DNA of 64,000 nt from JADJOM01 sp963817435 (GTDB lineage Bacteria; Gemmatimonadota; Gemmatimonadetes; Gemmatimonadales; GWC2-71-9), in contig CAWFNY010000003.1 in the NCBI GenBank assembly GCA_963817435.1, forward strand, positions 372,001 through 436,000, in the 5' to 3' direction. Shown here one piece after another: positions 52,798-62,068 of the stretch. The notes under the pieces were generated by a model. It saw only the letters and a list, made by a program, of their open reading frames with translations, made no database searches and had not been told where the DNA came from. Every line of letters starts with the position of its first letter. Within the stretch, counting starts at the first letter, position 1. Made by a program: the position numbers and the translations under genes.

Positions 52798-53973
52798 ATG
52801 ACCGCGTTTGCCGCTCCGGGCGGTACCGCTGACCGCGGCGCCGAGCCGCCGCTCTGGGCCCAGCCGGATCCGGCGCTCGCCGCCGCCGGCATCGAGGGAG
52901 AATTCGTCGTTGCGAGAGTTCGGGTGCTCGCGATGGCGCTGCTGCTGATCGCGCCCACCTGGAACATCGTCCACCACCCCACTGAACCGATCCACGTTAC
53001 CGGATTCTCGGTGACACTGGCCGCCGCGCTCGCCGCGCTGGCGATCTGGTGGTGGCTCCGCCGGGGCCGATGGCGTCCGTGGATCGGCCTGGCATCAAGC
53101 GCATTCGACGTGTCGATGGTGACGCTGGCGCTGGTCAGCTTCCTGGTGGTCGCTTCCCCGATGGTCGCGCTCAACTCGAACGTGACCTTCGAGATGTACT
53201 TTCTGGCGCTGCTCGCCACGAGCCTCCGCTACGACGCGCGGATCTGCATCGTCGTGGGGCTCCTCGCCCTCTGCGAGTATGCCGGTCTCTGGGTGTACGC
53301 CGCGACCCACTATGCCCTTGGCGATCCCCGGTTCGTCGCTGACGCCGGCCCCTATTCACCGGTGGACCTCTCCACCCGGCTGATTCTGCTCGGCGTCGCG
53401 ACCATTCTCGCGGTCACCATCGTCCGCCGCGCACAGCGGCTGCTCTACCTCGCGGCCCGCGACGGCCTGACCGGCCTCTTCAACCGGGGCCACTTCGACC
53501 GTGCGCTCGGTGCCGCGATGGAAAGTGCGGCGCGCGCCGGCCAGCCGCTCTCGCTCGCGCTCCTCGACATCGATCACTTCAAGCAGATCAACGACGCCCA
53601 TGGGCACGCGCTGGGCGACCGGGTCCTCTGCGAGGTGGCCCGGCGCCTCGCCGGCGCGATGCGACGGACGGACCTCGTGGCGCGGTATGGCGGGGAGGAG
53701 TTCGTGATCCTGCTTCCGGGGACGGATCGCGAGGCGGCGCTGGGACGGATCGAGCTGCTCCGCCGGGCGACCGCGGAGCAACCGATCGACCTGGGTGAGG
53801 GGCAGACCCTCACGGTCAATTTCAGCGCCGGCGTCGCCGGGACGCCGGCGGATGCCGAAGCGGCGACGCCCAAGGCGCTGGTGAACTGTGCTGATGCCCG
53901 GCTCTTCGCAGCGAAACGCGCCGGCCGCGGCCGGTGTTACGGATTCACCTCGCCGGACGCACGCGCGAGTTAG
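52798..53973 (+). CDS. Diguanylate cyclase, membrane-anchored (GGDEF)
   Basis: 391 residues from ATG at 52798. Five to six helices in the first 220 residues form a sensor without a recognised domain. The GGDEF domain has DGLTGLFNRGHFDRAL, LLDIDHFKQINDAHGHALGDRVL and RYGGEEFVILLP, so the active site is GGEEF and functional. An RRTD I-site is located five residues before it, implying product inhibition by cyclic di-GMP. A TATCTT box ends 5 nt before the ATG, suggesting a leaderless transcript. No EAL or PilZ gene is close. Confidence 0.93.
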   Translation: MTAFAAPGGTADRGAEPPLWAQPDPALAAAGIEGEFVVARVRVLAMALLLIAPTWNIVHHPTEPIHVTGFSVTLAAALAALAIWWWLRRGRWRPWIGLASSAFDVSMVTLALVSFLVVASPMVALNSNVTFEMYFLALLATSLRYDARICIVVGLLALCEYAGLWVYAATHYALGDPRFVADAGPYSPVDLSTRLILLGVATILAVTIVRRAQRLLYLAARDGLTGLFNRGHFDRALGAAMESAARAGQPLSLALLDIDHFKQINDAHGHALGDRVLCEVARRLAGAMRRTDLVARYGGEEFVILLPGTDREAALGRIELLRRATAEQPIDLGEGQTLTVNFSAGVAGTPADAEAATPKALVNCADARLFAAKRAGRGRCYGFTSPDARAS

Positions 53974-53975
53974 GC

Positions 53976-54140
53976 TCAGCGCGGAACATACGGAATCGGT
54001 GCGTACCACACCTGCCGGACGGTCGATTGCCCTGACACCCGCTCGACGGTGCCGGTGCCGCTCAAGAGAGTGCAGGTGAACTCGACCCCGTCGAGCGCCT
54101 TGATGCCGCGGTTGTATGAACTCAAGTCCGCCTGACTTGC
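53976..54140 (-). pseudogene. Possible C-terminal gene remnant
   Basis: On the minus strand the frame ends ADLSSYNRGIKALDGVE, FTCTLLSGTGTVERVSG, QSTVRQVWYAPIPYVPR, a plausible protein tail with normal composition, but it has no start or upstream domain; the same frame continues only as antisense of the TPR gene. It fills most of the gap between the GGDEF and TPR genes. No family recognised. Confidence 0.25.
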
Positions 54141-54227
54141 GGAGGCGTGGTGCAGGCGGCAGCTTAGCGCTTTGGAAGACGATGGCCGTTGGCGGTCGAG
54201 CAGCTCCCCTTTTCCCTCCGATTCTCC

Positions 54228-55418
54228 ATGACGCGGCCGCGTACCCGCCTTTCCGTGGTACTCCTCGCCCTGGTCGTTGCCCTGGCGCATTCGCTCCAGG
54301 GTCAGAGCAGGCCGGCGAAGACGCCCAAACGTCCCGTCCTCCCCGCCGACAAAGACAGCAACAGCGCGGGGGACTACTACTTCTTCGGTGCGTCGGTACT
54401 GGGGAAGGACCCGGAGAAGGCGGAGGCGGCATTCTACTGGGCCCAACGGCTCAATCCCTACCTGGCGGAACCCGTCTACGGCGAGTATCTGGCGGCGCTG
54501 CTGGCGCTGCCGACCGACCTCATCACCGATTACATGCTGGACCGCCCAGGGACGGATGAGAAGCGGGACATCCGTCACGTCGATTCTCTCCACTACAAGG
54601 CGATGGTCCGGAACCCCTACGTCGACCGCCGTCTCAACAACGTCATGCTGGAGTCGTGGCTCTACCGGGCGACGCAGGGCGACGTGTCGCTGCTGGAGCT
54701 CCGTCAGGGCAGGCCCAGGTTCAGCGCGTGGGTGTCATACACCTATGGCGAGTACCAGAAGGCTGCCGACCGCTACGCCGAACTGATGCGGACGAACTCG
54801 GACGATCCCACGCTGCCGCTCGCGCGCTCGCTGCCGTTCGTGGCGATGGGGCAGAACGACAGCGCGATCGCCTCGGTCCACTCGGCGCTCGCCCTCTACC
54901 GTGCCGCCGACACGACGAGGGCCATGCGGGTGTATGAATCACATCCGTTCGCTGAATACCGGCTTGGCGTGCTGTTCGAGCGCGGCCAGCAGGGGGATTC
55001 CGCCCAGGCGGCGTACGAGCGGGCCCTGCTCGAGGACGTCACATTCGCTCCCGCCCACTGGCGTCTTGCCCGCCTGCGCATCGCGACCGGCGATACCGTT
55101 CGGGCGCTGCGAGAACTGGCCGACGCCGTTGCCCTGGATTCCGGTGATGCGGTGTCGCTGTACGAGTACGGGTCGCTGATTCTGGCGGCGGGACGCTCCG
55201 ACTCCGCCGTCGCGCTGCTCAAGAGGTCGATCGCCCTGGAGCCCTACTTCCTGCAGCCGCACTTCCTCCTGGGCCGCATCTACGAGATGAGCGGCTTCAA
55301 GGGGGAAGCGATCGGGGAGTACGGCACCTTTCTGCGCATCGCCCCCCGTACCATGCCGAACGAGATTGCCGCGGTACGGCGATGGATGGCGGCGCTGGGC
55401 GGGACCCCGCCGCCGTAA
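54228..55418 (+). CDS. Secreted TPR-repeat protein
   Basis: 396 residues from ATG at 54228. Signal peptide (RLSVVLLALVVALAHSLQGQ). TPR-like helices dominate: DYYFFGASVLGKDPEKAEAAFYWAQ, WVSYTYGEYQKAADRYAELM, YRLGVLFERGQQGDSAQAAYERAL, HWRLARLRIATGDTVRALRELADAV and LLGRIYEMSGFKGEAIGEYGTFL. About eight repeats can be counted. It is probably periplasmic and mediates protein contact. No neighbour points to a specific process. Confidence 0.85.
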   Translation: MTRPRTRLSVVLLALVVALAHSLQGQSRPAKTPKRPVLPADKDSNSAGDYYFFGASVLGKDPEKAEAAFYWAQRLNPYLAEPVYGEYLAALLALPTDLITDYMLDRPGTDEKRDIRHVDSLHYKAMVRNPYVDRRLNNVMLESWLYRATQGDVSLLELRQGRPRFSAWVSYTYGEYQKAADRYAELMRTNSDDPTLPLARSLPFVAMGQNDSAIASVHSALALYRAADTTRAMRVYESHPFAEYRLGVLFERGQQGDSAQAAYERALLEDVTFAPAHWRLARLRIATGDTVRALRELADAVALDSGDAVSLYEYGSLILAAGRSDSAVALLKRSIALEPYFLQPHFLLGRIYEMSGFKGEAIGEYGTFLRIAPRTMPNEIAAVRRWMAALGGTPPP

Positions 55419-55516
55419 CGCGAATTCGTCTGGCGAGCCCGCCCCGGCCCGGCTAGGTTGAGCGCGACGGTCCGACGCGCCACCCACCCGAGCAAGCGGC
55501 CTGACGTCCGCGGCCT

Positions 55517-58500
55517 ATGCATATCGACACCCGCCCCGCACCGCGCATCTCGCCGAGCGACGCGGTGGACCTCGCCCGGCGGCTCTATGGTCTCTCCGCC
55601 ACCGCCGAGCCACTCGCAGGGGAGTACGACTCCAACTATCACCTGACGGCCGCTGACGGGCGGGAGTTCGTGCTCAAGGTGATGCACCCCTCGCGCGACC
55701 ACGGCTTCGTCGACATGCAGTGTCAGGCACTCCGGGTTCTCGCCGAGCGGGCGCCGGCGCTCATCTTCCCGCGGGTGATTCCGGCCCTCGATGGCTCGTC
55801 GATCGCGTCGATTCCCGATGCCGATGGCGCGGCGCGGCTGGTCTGGATGCTCACCTACATGCCCGGCCGGCCGATGGCGACGGTCCGCCCGCACGGTCCC
55901 GCGCTGCTGGCGAGCCTCGGCACCCTGCTCGGCCAGCTCGACGCCGTGCTGCTCGACTTCCGGCATCCGGCCACGGAGCAGGTGCTCAAGTGGGACCTCG
56001 TGCGGGCCGGCTGGGTGCGGGACTACGTCTCTCATGTGAAGGATCCGGGGCGCCGGGCGCTGGCCGAGCGGTGCCTCGCGCGGTATGAGGCGGAGATCGT
56101 GCCCGCGCTGCCGTCGCTCCGGCAGAGCGTCATCCACAACGACGCCAATGACTACAACGTGCTCGCGGGCGGTCCGCGCGCCGAACTGCCGCGGGCGACC
56201 AGCCTGATCGACTTCGGCGACATGGTGAAGTCGATCACCATCGCGGAACTCGCCATCGCGGCGGCCTACGCCGCGCTCGACCAGCCGGATCCGCTCGCGG
56301 CCGCCGCGCAGGTGGCGCAGGGCTACGATCAGGTGCTGCCGCTGACCGATCAGGAGTTTGGACTGCTCCACCTGCTGGTGATGACGCGGCTGGTGGTGAG
56401 CGTGGTGAATTCCGCCTACCGGCAGACGATCGTCCCGGACGACCCGTATGTCACCATCACCGAGGCGCGGGCATGGGTGGCGCTGGAGCGGCTCGAGGCA
56501 ATCGCGCCGGCGCTGGCGGAGTACCGCCTTCGCGCGGCGTGCGGCCGGGAGCCGGTGCCCGCGACGGCGAGGATCACGGCCTGGCTTTCGCGGCAGGCGC
56601 CGGGGGCGGCGTCCATTCTGGATGCGGACGTTCGCGCCGCGCCGGTGCAGGTGTTCGATCTGAGTGTCGGGAGTCTCTTTCTCGGCGCCGACCCGGAGGC
56701 CCTGGAAGCGAGACGACTCGCGCGCGCGATCGACGACGCGATGGCGGAGTCGGGTGCGGTGGTCGGGGTCGGGCGGTACGACGAGGTGCGGCCGATCTAC
56801 AGCGCACCTCAGTTCGGGAGCGGCGGCGATCCGCTCGCCGAGCGGCGCACCGTGCACCTGGGGATCGATCTCTTTGCGGCGGCGGGAAGCGCGGTGTATG
56901 CGCCGCTCGCGGGAACCATCGCGGTACTCGCGAACAACGCGCGTCCCCAGGATTACGGCCCGCTGATCGTGCTCAGGCACGAGACGGCGGAGGGGATCCC
57001 GTTCCATTCGCTCTACGGGCACCTCAGCGCCGCCTCACTGAAGGGGCGCCGGGTGGGTGACGCGGTGGCGCGCGGGGAGCGGATCGCCACTCTAGGCGCC
57101 ATCGAGGAGAATGGCGACTGGCCGCCGCATCTGCACTTTCAGCTCATCACCGATCTCGCCGGTCTCGGCGCCGACTTTCCCGGCGTGGCGCCGGCGAGCC
57201 AGCGGCGGCTCTGGACCTCGCTCTCGCCCGATCCGAACCTGCTGCTTGGCATCCCCGCGGAGCGGTTTCCCGCGGCGGCCCCCGCGCTCGAGCAGACGCT
57301 CGCCGCCCGGCAGTCGCTGCTGGCCGGCAGCCTGAGCATCAGCTATCGCGAGCCGCTCAAGATCGTGCGCGGCTGGCGCCAGTATCTATACGATGCCGAG
57401 GGTCGCGCCTATCTCGATGTGTACAACAACGTCCCGCTGGTGGGGCATACCCATCCGCGGGTGGTACGCGCCATCCAGCAGCAGGTGGCGCTGCTCAACA
57501 CCAACACCCGCTACCTGCACGACAACATCAACGTCTACGCGGCGCGGCTGACGGCGCTGATGCCGGCGCCGCTGCGGGTGGCGATCTTCCTCAACTCCGC
57601 GAGCGAGGCGAACGAGGTCGCGCTCCGCCTCGCCCGGGCGCACACCCGGCGCACCGGGATGATCGTGCTGGAGCATGCCTATCACGGTAATACCAGTACT
57701 CTCGTGGACATCAGCCCCTACAAGTTCAACGGCAAGGGTGGCACGGGGCGGAAGCCGTGGGTCCACGTCGCCCCGATTCCGGACGACTACCGCGGCGCCT
57801 ACCGGCGGTCGGATCCCGAGGCGGGCCGCCGCTATGCGGAGCCGGTCGCGGCGATTCTGGCGGCGGAACGGGACATCGCCGGGTACATCGCGGAGACCCT
57901 GCCGAGTGTCGGCGGGCAGGTGGTGCTGCCGCCGGGATACCTGAAGGAAGTCTATCGCCACGTGCGGGCGGCCGGGGCAGTCTGCATCGCCGACGAGGTG
58001 CAGGTCGGCTTCGGCCGGTTAGGCACCCACTTCTGGGGCTTCGAGACCCAGGGGGTCGTCCCGGACATCGTGGTGCTCGGCAAGCCGATCGGCAATGGCT
58101 TCCCCCTCGGCGCGGTGGTGACGACACGCGAGATCGCGGATTCGTTCGCCAACGGGATGGAGTTCTTCAGCACCTTCGGCGGCAATCCGGTGGCATGCGC
58201 GGCCGGGATCGCGGTGCTGGATGTCGTGGCGGCGGAGGGGCTGCAGGCCAACGCCCGGGAGGTCGGCGGCCGCCTGCTGGCCGACCTCGCGGGGCTGATG
58301 CAGCGATTCCCGCTGATCGGCGACGTCCGGGGCAGTGGCCTCTTCATTGGCGTGGAGCTGGTACGGGACCGGGCCACGCTCGAGCCGGCGACGAAGGAGG
58401 CATCCTACGTGGTCAATCGGCTGCGGCAGCGCGGGATTCTCGCCGGCACCGACGGTCCGCATGACAATGTGCTCAAGATCCGCCCGCCGCTCATCTTCTC

Positions 58501-58570
58501 GCATGCTGACACACGGTTGTTCGTCGAGACGCTCGCGGCCATCCTCGAAGAGGACGCCGTCGCCCGCTGA
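55517..58570 (+). CDS. Three-domain kinase (APH/HYKK-like) - M23-like - class III aminotransferase (phospholyase-like) fusion
   Basis: 1017 residues. Residues 1-330 are an aminoglycoside phosphotransferase fold like hydroxylysine kinase (AGPHD1): DSNYHLTAADGREFVLKVMH, catalytic HNDANDYNVL near 207 and the IDFGD metal motif. Residues about 440-560 are an M23-like LytM domain with all four zinc ligand positions: HLGID (His447, Asp451), an intermediate HSLYGHL, and HLHF. Residues about 600-1015 are a class III PLP aminotransferase: NSASEANEVALRLARAH, DEVQVGFGRLG, and PLP Lys near 856 in GKPIGNGFPLG. In animals AGPHD1 and AGXT2L proteins act in sequence as kinase and phospholyase on hydroxylysine or ethanolamine phosphate. 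The fusion suggests the same logic. An FNT channel gene follows by 42 bases. Confidence 0.93.
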   Translation: MHIDTRPAPRISPSDAVDLARRLYGLSATAEPLAGEYDSNYHLTAADGREFVLKVMHPSRDHGFVDMQCQALRVLAERAPALIFPRVIPALDGSSIASIPDADGAARLVWMLTYMPGRPMATVRPHGPALLASLGTLLGQLDAVLLDFRHPATEQVLKWDLVRAGWVRDYVSHVKDPGRRALAERCLARYEAEIVPALPSLRQSVIHNDANDYNVLAGGPRAELPRATSLIDFGDMVKSITIAELAIAAAYAALDQPDPLAAAAQVAQGYDQVLPLTDQEFGLLHLLVMTRLVVSVVNSAYRQTIVPDDPYVTITEARAWVALERLEAIAPALAEYRLRAACGREPVPATARITAWLSRQAPGAASILDADVRAAPVQVFDLSVGSLFLGADPEALEARRLARAIDDAMAESGAVVGVGRYDEVRPIYSAPQFGSGGDPLAERRTVHLGIDLFAAAGSAVYAPLAGTIAVLANNARPQDYGPLIVLRHETAEGIPFHSLYGHLSAASLKGRRVGDAVARGERIATLGAIEENGDWPPHLHFQLITDLAGLGADFPGVAPASQRRLWTSLSPDPNLLLGIPAERFPAAAPALEQTLAARQSLLAGSLSISYREPLKIVRGWRQYLYDAEGRAYLDVYNNVPLVGHTHPRVVRAIQQQVALLNTNTRYLHDNINVYAARLTALMPAPLRVAIFLNSASEANEVALRLARAHTRRTGMIVLEHAYHGNTSTLVDISPYKFNGKGGTGRKPWVHVAPIPDDYRGAYRRSDPEAGRRYAEPVAAILAAERDIAGYIAETLPSVGGQVVLPPGYLKEVYRHVRAAGAVCIADEVQVGFGRLGTHFWGFETQGVVPDIVVLGKPIGNGFPLGAVVTTREIADSFANGMEFFSTFGGNPVACAAGIAVLDVVAAEGLQANAREVGGRLLADLAGLMQRFPLIGDVRGSGLFIGVELVRDRATLEPATKEASYVVNRLRQRGILAGTDGPHDNVLKIRPPLIFSHADTRLFVETLAAILEEDAVAR

Positions 58571-58612
58571 TCGACAGTCCCATGCGCGAAGCTTCCGGAG
58601 ACTCCGAGCACC

Positions 58613-59434
58613 ATGGACCACGAGCCGCACCACACCGATGCCTTTCCGCCCGCCGAGATCGCCCGCAAGGTCGAGAAACTCGGCGTGGCCAAGGCGCAGA
58701 CCAACACCACTACGCTCGCCGTCCTGGCGGCGCTCGCCGGGGCATTCATCTCTCTCGGTGCGCTCCTCTTCACGGTGGTGGTGACCGGATCGACGCTCGG
58801 CCTTGGCCTGACCCGGCTGGTCGGGGGCATCAGCTTCTGTCTCGGCCTGGTGCTCGTCGTGGTGGCCGGGGCGGAACTCTTCACGGGCAATAATCTGCTC
58901 GCGATGGCGTGGGCCAGCCGACTCATCAGCACCACCGATGTCGTGCGGAACTGGGTGATCGCCTACCTCGGCAACGTGCTCGGCTGCCTCGGGACGGTGT
59001 TCTTCGTGCTGTGGGCCAACATTGCAGGGCTCGGTGGTGGCGCCGTGGGCGAAACGGCGATCGAGATCGCCCGCGCGAAGGCCGGCCTCTCCGTCGGTGA
59101 GGCCTTTGCCCGCGGCATCCTCTGCAATGCGCTGGTCTGCCTCGCGGTCTGGCTCACGATGGGTGCCCGCAGCGTGACCGACAAGGTCCTCGCCATTCTC
59201 TTCCCGATCACCGCCTTCGTCACCCTTGGCCTTGAGCACTCGATCGCGAACTGGTTCTTCCTGCCCTTCGGGTACCTGCTGGACAAGGAAGGCACCGTCG
59301 CCCTCGATGGCGTCATCAGGAATCTCGCGGCCGTCACCGCCGGCAACATCGCCGGCGGAACCCTGCTCGTCGCGGGCGTGTACTGGGTCGCCTACCTGCG
59401 GAGCGAGAGCGGGAAGCCACATCAGTCATCCTGA
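58613..59434 (+). CDS. Formate/nitrite transporter (FNT) family channel
   Basis: 273 residues. An N-terminal soluble part (HEPHHTDAFPPAEIARKVEKLG) precedes six helices. FNT features: GAFISLGALLFTVVVTG, GAELFTGNNLLAMAW (the GNN hinge), NWVIAYLGNVLGCLG, AFARGILCNALVCLAVWLTMGARS with the conserved CN pair, and FVTLGLEHSIANWFFLPFG (the channel His). Either formate, nitrite or hydrosulfide could be the anion. It lies 42 bases after the kinase-M23-aminotransferase gene and may be co-transcribed. Confidence 0.92.
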   Translation: MDHEPHHTDAFPPAEIARKVEKLGVAKAQTNTTTLAVLAALAGAFISLGALLFTVVVTGSTLGLGLTRLVGGISFCLGLVLVVVAGAELFTGNNLLAMAWASRLISTTDVVRNWVIAYLGNVLGCLGTVFFVLWANIAGLGGGAVGETAIEIARAKAGLSVGEAFARGILCNALVCLAVWLTMGARSVTDKVLAILFPITAFVTLGLEHSIANWFFLPFGYLLDKEGTVALDGVIRNLAAVTAGNIAGGTLLVAGVYWVAYLRSESGKPHQSS

Positions 59435-59702
59435 ATCGGACGGGGCCCAGGCGGAGCGGGCGCATCCAACCGGGGATGAAGCGTGGTCAGTCACGCAGGG
59501 ATTGTGTGGCAGGTCGGCGACAGGATGAGAGGCGCGCCTGCCACGACTCGCCCGGACTGCAGACTCGCCGCACCCCGAAAACCTGATTCGCCGGCCCTCC
59601 CCCGCAGTGACATCAAAGGCATGTCTCTTGCCCCCTGTGGGCGCGTCATGAGGGCGAAGTCCGTCCCCACTTCCCACTATCCCGGGCGCCAGAGCATATC
59701 GC
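59435..59702. other. Gap between FNT and TauE genes
   Basis: 268 bases without a convincing gene, terminator or promoter. Nothing distinctive is visible. Confidence 0.3.
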
Positions 59703-60665
59703 GTGACGTTCGATCCCATTCTGGTCGTTGGCTTCGGGCTGGGCGTCGGCATCCTGGTCGGGATGACGGGGATCGGCGGCGGGGCACTGATGACGCCGCT
59801 GCTGGTGCTCTTCATCGGCACCTCGCCGATGACGGCGGTGGGGACCGACCTGGCGTATGGCGCGATCACCAAGACGGTCGGGGCCATCAAGCACTGGCGG
59901 CAGCATACCGTCGACTTCGTGCTGTCGGGCTGGATGGCGATCGGCTCGGTGCCGGCCGCGGTGGCGGGCGTGTACGTGGTGGGCCTCCTCCGCAAGCAGC
60001 TTGGCGCCGGCGCGTTCGACTCCACGATGCTCTATCTGCTCGCCGGTGCGATCGGCTTCACCGGCGTCATGACGCTGGTACGGGCGATCTTCCTCAAGCA
60101 GCTCATCGCCCGCGAGCGGGATACCGTGCCCATGCGGGCGAAGCACAAGATCGCCGCGATCCTGCTCGGGTTGTCGGTCGGCTTCGTCCTCGGCATCACC
60201 TCCGCCGGCAGCGGATCGCTCATCGCGCTCGGCCTCATCATGATCTTCCGTCTCACACCCCATCGGGTCGTGGGCACCGATGTCTTTCACGCAGCCATCC
60301 TTCTGTGGGCCGGCGCAATCGCGCACATCGCGGCCGGTAACGTGGACTACGTCCTCGCGGGTACCATCCTGATCGGTTCCGTGCCCGGCGTCTGGATCGG
60401 CAGCCACATGTCGATCCGGCTCCCGGCGGGCACGCTGCGCACCGTTCTCGGCGTGGTGCTCATCGGCGCCGCGCTCGGCCTGGGCTCCAAGGCCGGACTC
60501 CCGATTCCGCCGCTGGCGATCGCGGTGGTTCCCGGAATTCTCGCGGTGATCGTGCTCTGGGAGCGCTTCCGCAACCGGGTGCACCGTTCCGCCGCCGACA
60601 CCGTGGCGCAGGAACCGGTGGCCGGCACCGCCCCACGGGCCAGGGCTCCGCTCACCACTCGCTGA
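59703..60665 (+). CDS. TauE/SafE-family sulfite/organosulfur exporter-like permease
   Basis: 320 residues from GTG at 59703. It has eight hydrophobic helices with the family repeats GLGVGILVGMTGIGGGALMTPLL and LSVGFVLGITSAGSGSLIALGLI, each followed by TDLAYGAITKTVGA or TDVFHAAILLWAGA. This double pattern is the TauE/SafE hallmark. Substrates include sulfite, taurine and sulfoacetate. The neighbouring FNT gene may share sulfur or nitrogen anion traffic, but no enzyme ties them. A terminator follows. Confidence 0.92.
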   Translation: MTFDPILVVGFGLGVGILVGMTGIGGGALMTPLLVLFIGTSPMTAVGTDLAYGAITKTVGAIKHWRQHTVDFVLSGWMAIGSVPAAVAGVYVVGLLRKQLGAGAFDSTMLYLLAGAIGFTGVMTLVRAIFLKQLIARERDTVPMRAKHKIAAILLGLSVGFVLGITSAGSGSLIALGLIMIFRLTPHRVVGTDVFHAAILLWAGAIAHIAAGNVDYVLAGTILIGSVPGVWIGSHMSIRLPAGTLRTVLGVVLIGAALGLGSKAGLPIPPLAIAVVPGILAVIVLWERFRNRVHRSAADTVAQEPVAGTAPRARAPLTTR

Positions 60666-60683
60666 GCGTGGTCCGCGGAGACA

Positions 60684-60718
60684 AGCGCCCCACCACTCAC
60701 GGAGTGGTGGGGCGCTTT
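60684..60718 (+). terminator. Terminator after TauE gene
   Basis: AGCGCCCCACCACT (60684-60697), CACGG, AGTGGTGGGGCGCT (60703-60716), then TT. Perfect 14-bp stem. Confidence 0.9.
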
Positions 60719-60775
60719 GCCTGTGGTGTGGCCCTCATCCAAGCGGGCCCCGTCCACCGCCAGTCCGCTGGGGAC

Positions 60776-60930
60776 ACGGTGCGGCACCAGCCGGTCGAAA
60801 TCGTCGCGGCCTCCGTCGCCGTCGCACTTGCCTGGGCCGAACTGCGCCAGCGGCACGTCATGGAACTGGTTGTCGCTCAGCGTTGGCCCGTTGGGACAGA
60901 TGGAGCATCGGGCGGTCATGAAGTCCTGAG
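60776..60930 (-). pseudogene. Remnant of di-heme cytochrome c peroxidase (MauG/CcpA-like)
   Basis: The minus-strand translation reads RCSICPNGPTLSDNQFHDVP then QFGPGKCDGDGGRDDFDR, recognisable as the heme-2 region of MauG/CcpA-type peroxidases (CxxCH..GP..TD..FHN.GVPQ.GPGKGDG..GHEDFGR). The heme motif is broken (CSICP lacks the His) and the flanking sequence is not conserved on either side. It is a short, decayed fragment; the rest of the gene is absent from the window. Confidence 0.55.
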
Positions 60931-61237
60931 GGCCGGGCGCACGCGGGCGGGGCGGCAGAGTGGCTGCCGCCGCTCGCGGTGCACCCTGTACGTGACTTGG
61001 CAATCGGAAAGCGGGCAGGAAGCCCGACAGCCGGTGTCCTGGCTGAAATCGCGGCACTTACATGCGACGCGACCTCATCTCCCGAACGCAGGCGCCCCAG
61101 GTCGATTCTCATGGGTTCGCGGGAGCCGAGTTCCGGTTCGACGGACATCCTGCAACTCTGCGTGTCATAGGGGAGTCGGCCGAGTGGCTTGCGATGATGG
61201 TGAACGGGAGGCAGGTTAGGGATCAACGCCTCACACA

Positions 61238-61444
61238 GTGCCAGAAATGTCAGGCAGGGTGTCGACCGCACGCCAGCAGCACGTCCTCCACATCGGGAGC
61301 CGAGTTATCCTGTTCATTCTGGCCGGCGCGCTCCTCAGCCAGCGGCCGCTCGGGGCCCAGGCGACCCCCGAGGCGGCGGCCGCGGCGTTCGGGAAGGCCA
61401 TTCAGATGAACGACTGGGTTGGGCCCGAAAGAGCGCGTTCCTGA
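61238..61444 (+). pseudogene. Truncated secreted-protein gene
   Basis: 68 residues. The segment VILFILAGALLSQRPLGAQATPEAAAAAFGKAIQMNDW is a typical signal peptide and mature N-terminus of a secreted protein with an ATPEA..FxxA..xxDW helical start (as in nuclear-transport-factor-like proteins). It then ends after VGPERARS at a stop, where family members would be much longer. It is likely a broken gene whose body was deleted. Confidence 0.4.
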
Positions 61445-61463
61445 TTCGATGGAGACATGCGCC

Positions 61464-62036
61464 ATGCCGAAACGCACCTGCCCCTCCTGTCTCTCCGCGG
61501 TATCGATTCAGATTACGAAGTGCCCGTACTGCGGGGCCACGCTGCCACCGGAGGCCGCGACTGGATTGTCGAGCGCCGTGACACCCCAATCGCGGTCCGC
61601 GCCGCCCCGGCCGCAGGCGTCCGCAGCAGTCGGGACCGCGGGGTCCGAACGCCCCGTCGATCTCGGGGCGATCCTCATCGGCATCGGCGTCGTCCTGCTT
61701 GGCACGGTCATCGGCGGCGTGGTGCTCGCGATGGCTCACGGTGCGTCGACTCCCACCGACGGGGCAGCCCCCGATTCCCCTGGCGTCGGCACCTACATCG
61801 CCTCGCTGGTCCTCGGGCTCGGCCTCACCGTCTCTGGCGCGTATCTCGCCGCCCGGCGCGCGGGATTCCGGGAGATGGTTCACGCGGGTATGGTTGGTCT
61901 GGTCGCGATGCTGGCCGGCCTCGCTGCCCTGCTTACGGCGCAGTCTGCAGGCCCCATCTGGTTCGTGGCGACGTCGGCCATCCTCACATTGCCCTGCGCC
62001 TTTCTTGGCGGGCGGCTCGCCAGGCGGGGGCGGTGA
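61464..62036 (+). CDS. Zinc-ribbon membrane protein, unknown function
   Basis: 190 residues from ATG at 61464, preferred because GGAGA lies 8 bases upstream; an ATG at 61449 is also in frame. An N-terminal zinc ribbon, TCPSC and KCPYCGA, is followed by a Ser/Pro/Ala linker and four hydrophobic helices (LGAILIGIGVVLLGTVIGGVVL, GTYIASLVLGLGLTVSGAYL, AGMVGLVAMLAGLAAL, FVATSAILTLPCAFLGG). The design is common in small uncharacterised membrane proteins. Confidence 0.7.
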   Translation: MPKRTCPSCLSAVSIQITKCPYCGATLPPEAATGLSSAVTPQSRSAPPRPQASAAVGTAGSERPVDLGAILIGIGVVLLGTVIGGVVLAMAHGASTPTDGAAPDSPGVGTYIASLVLGLGLTVSGAYLAARRAGFREMVHAGMVGLVAMLAGLAALLTAQSAGPIWFVATSAILTLPCAFLGGRLARRGR

Positions 62037-62068
62037 GGTGCCCTTCCCCCTCATATCCGGTGCCCTTC

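Larger units (their letters stand above)
60719..61463. other. Gene-poor stretch with decayed gene remnants
   Basis: About 745 bases between the TauE terminator and the zinc-ribbon gene. It holds a di-heme peroxidase remnant on the minus strand and a truncated secreted protein on the plus strand. The rest (60931-61237) shows no coding signal. Confidence 0.5.
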
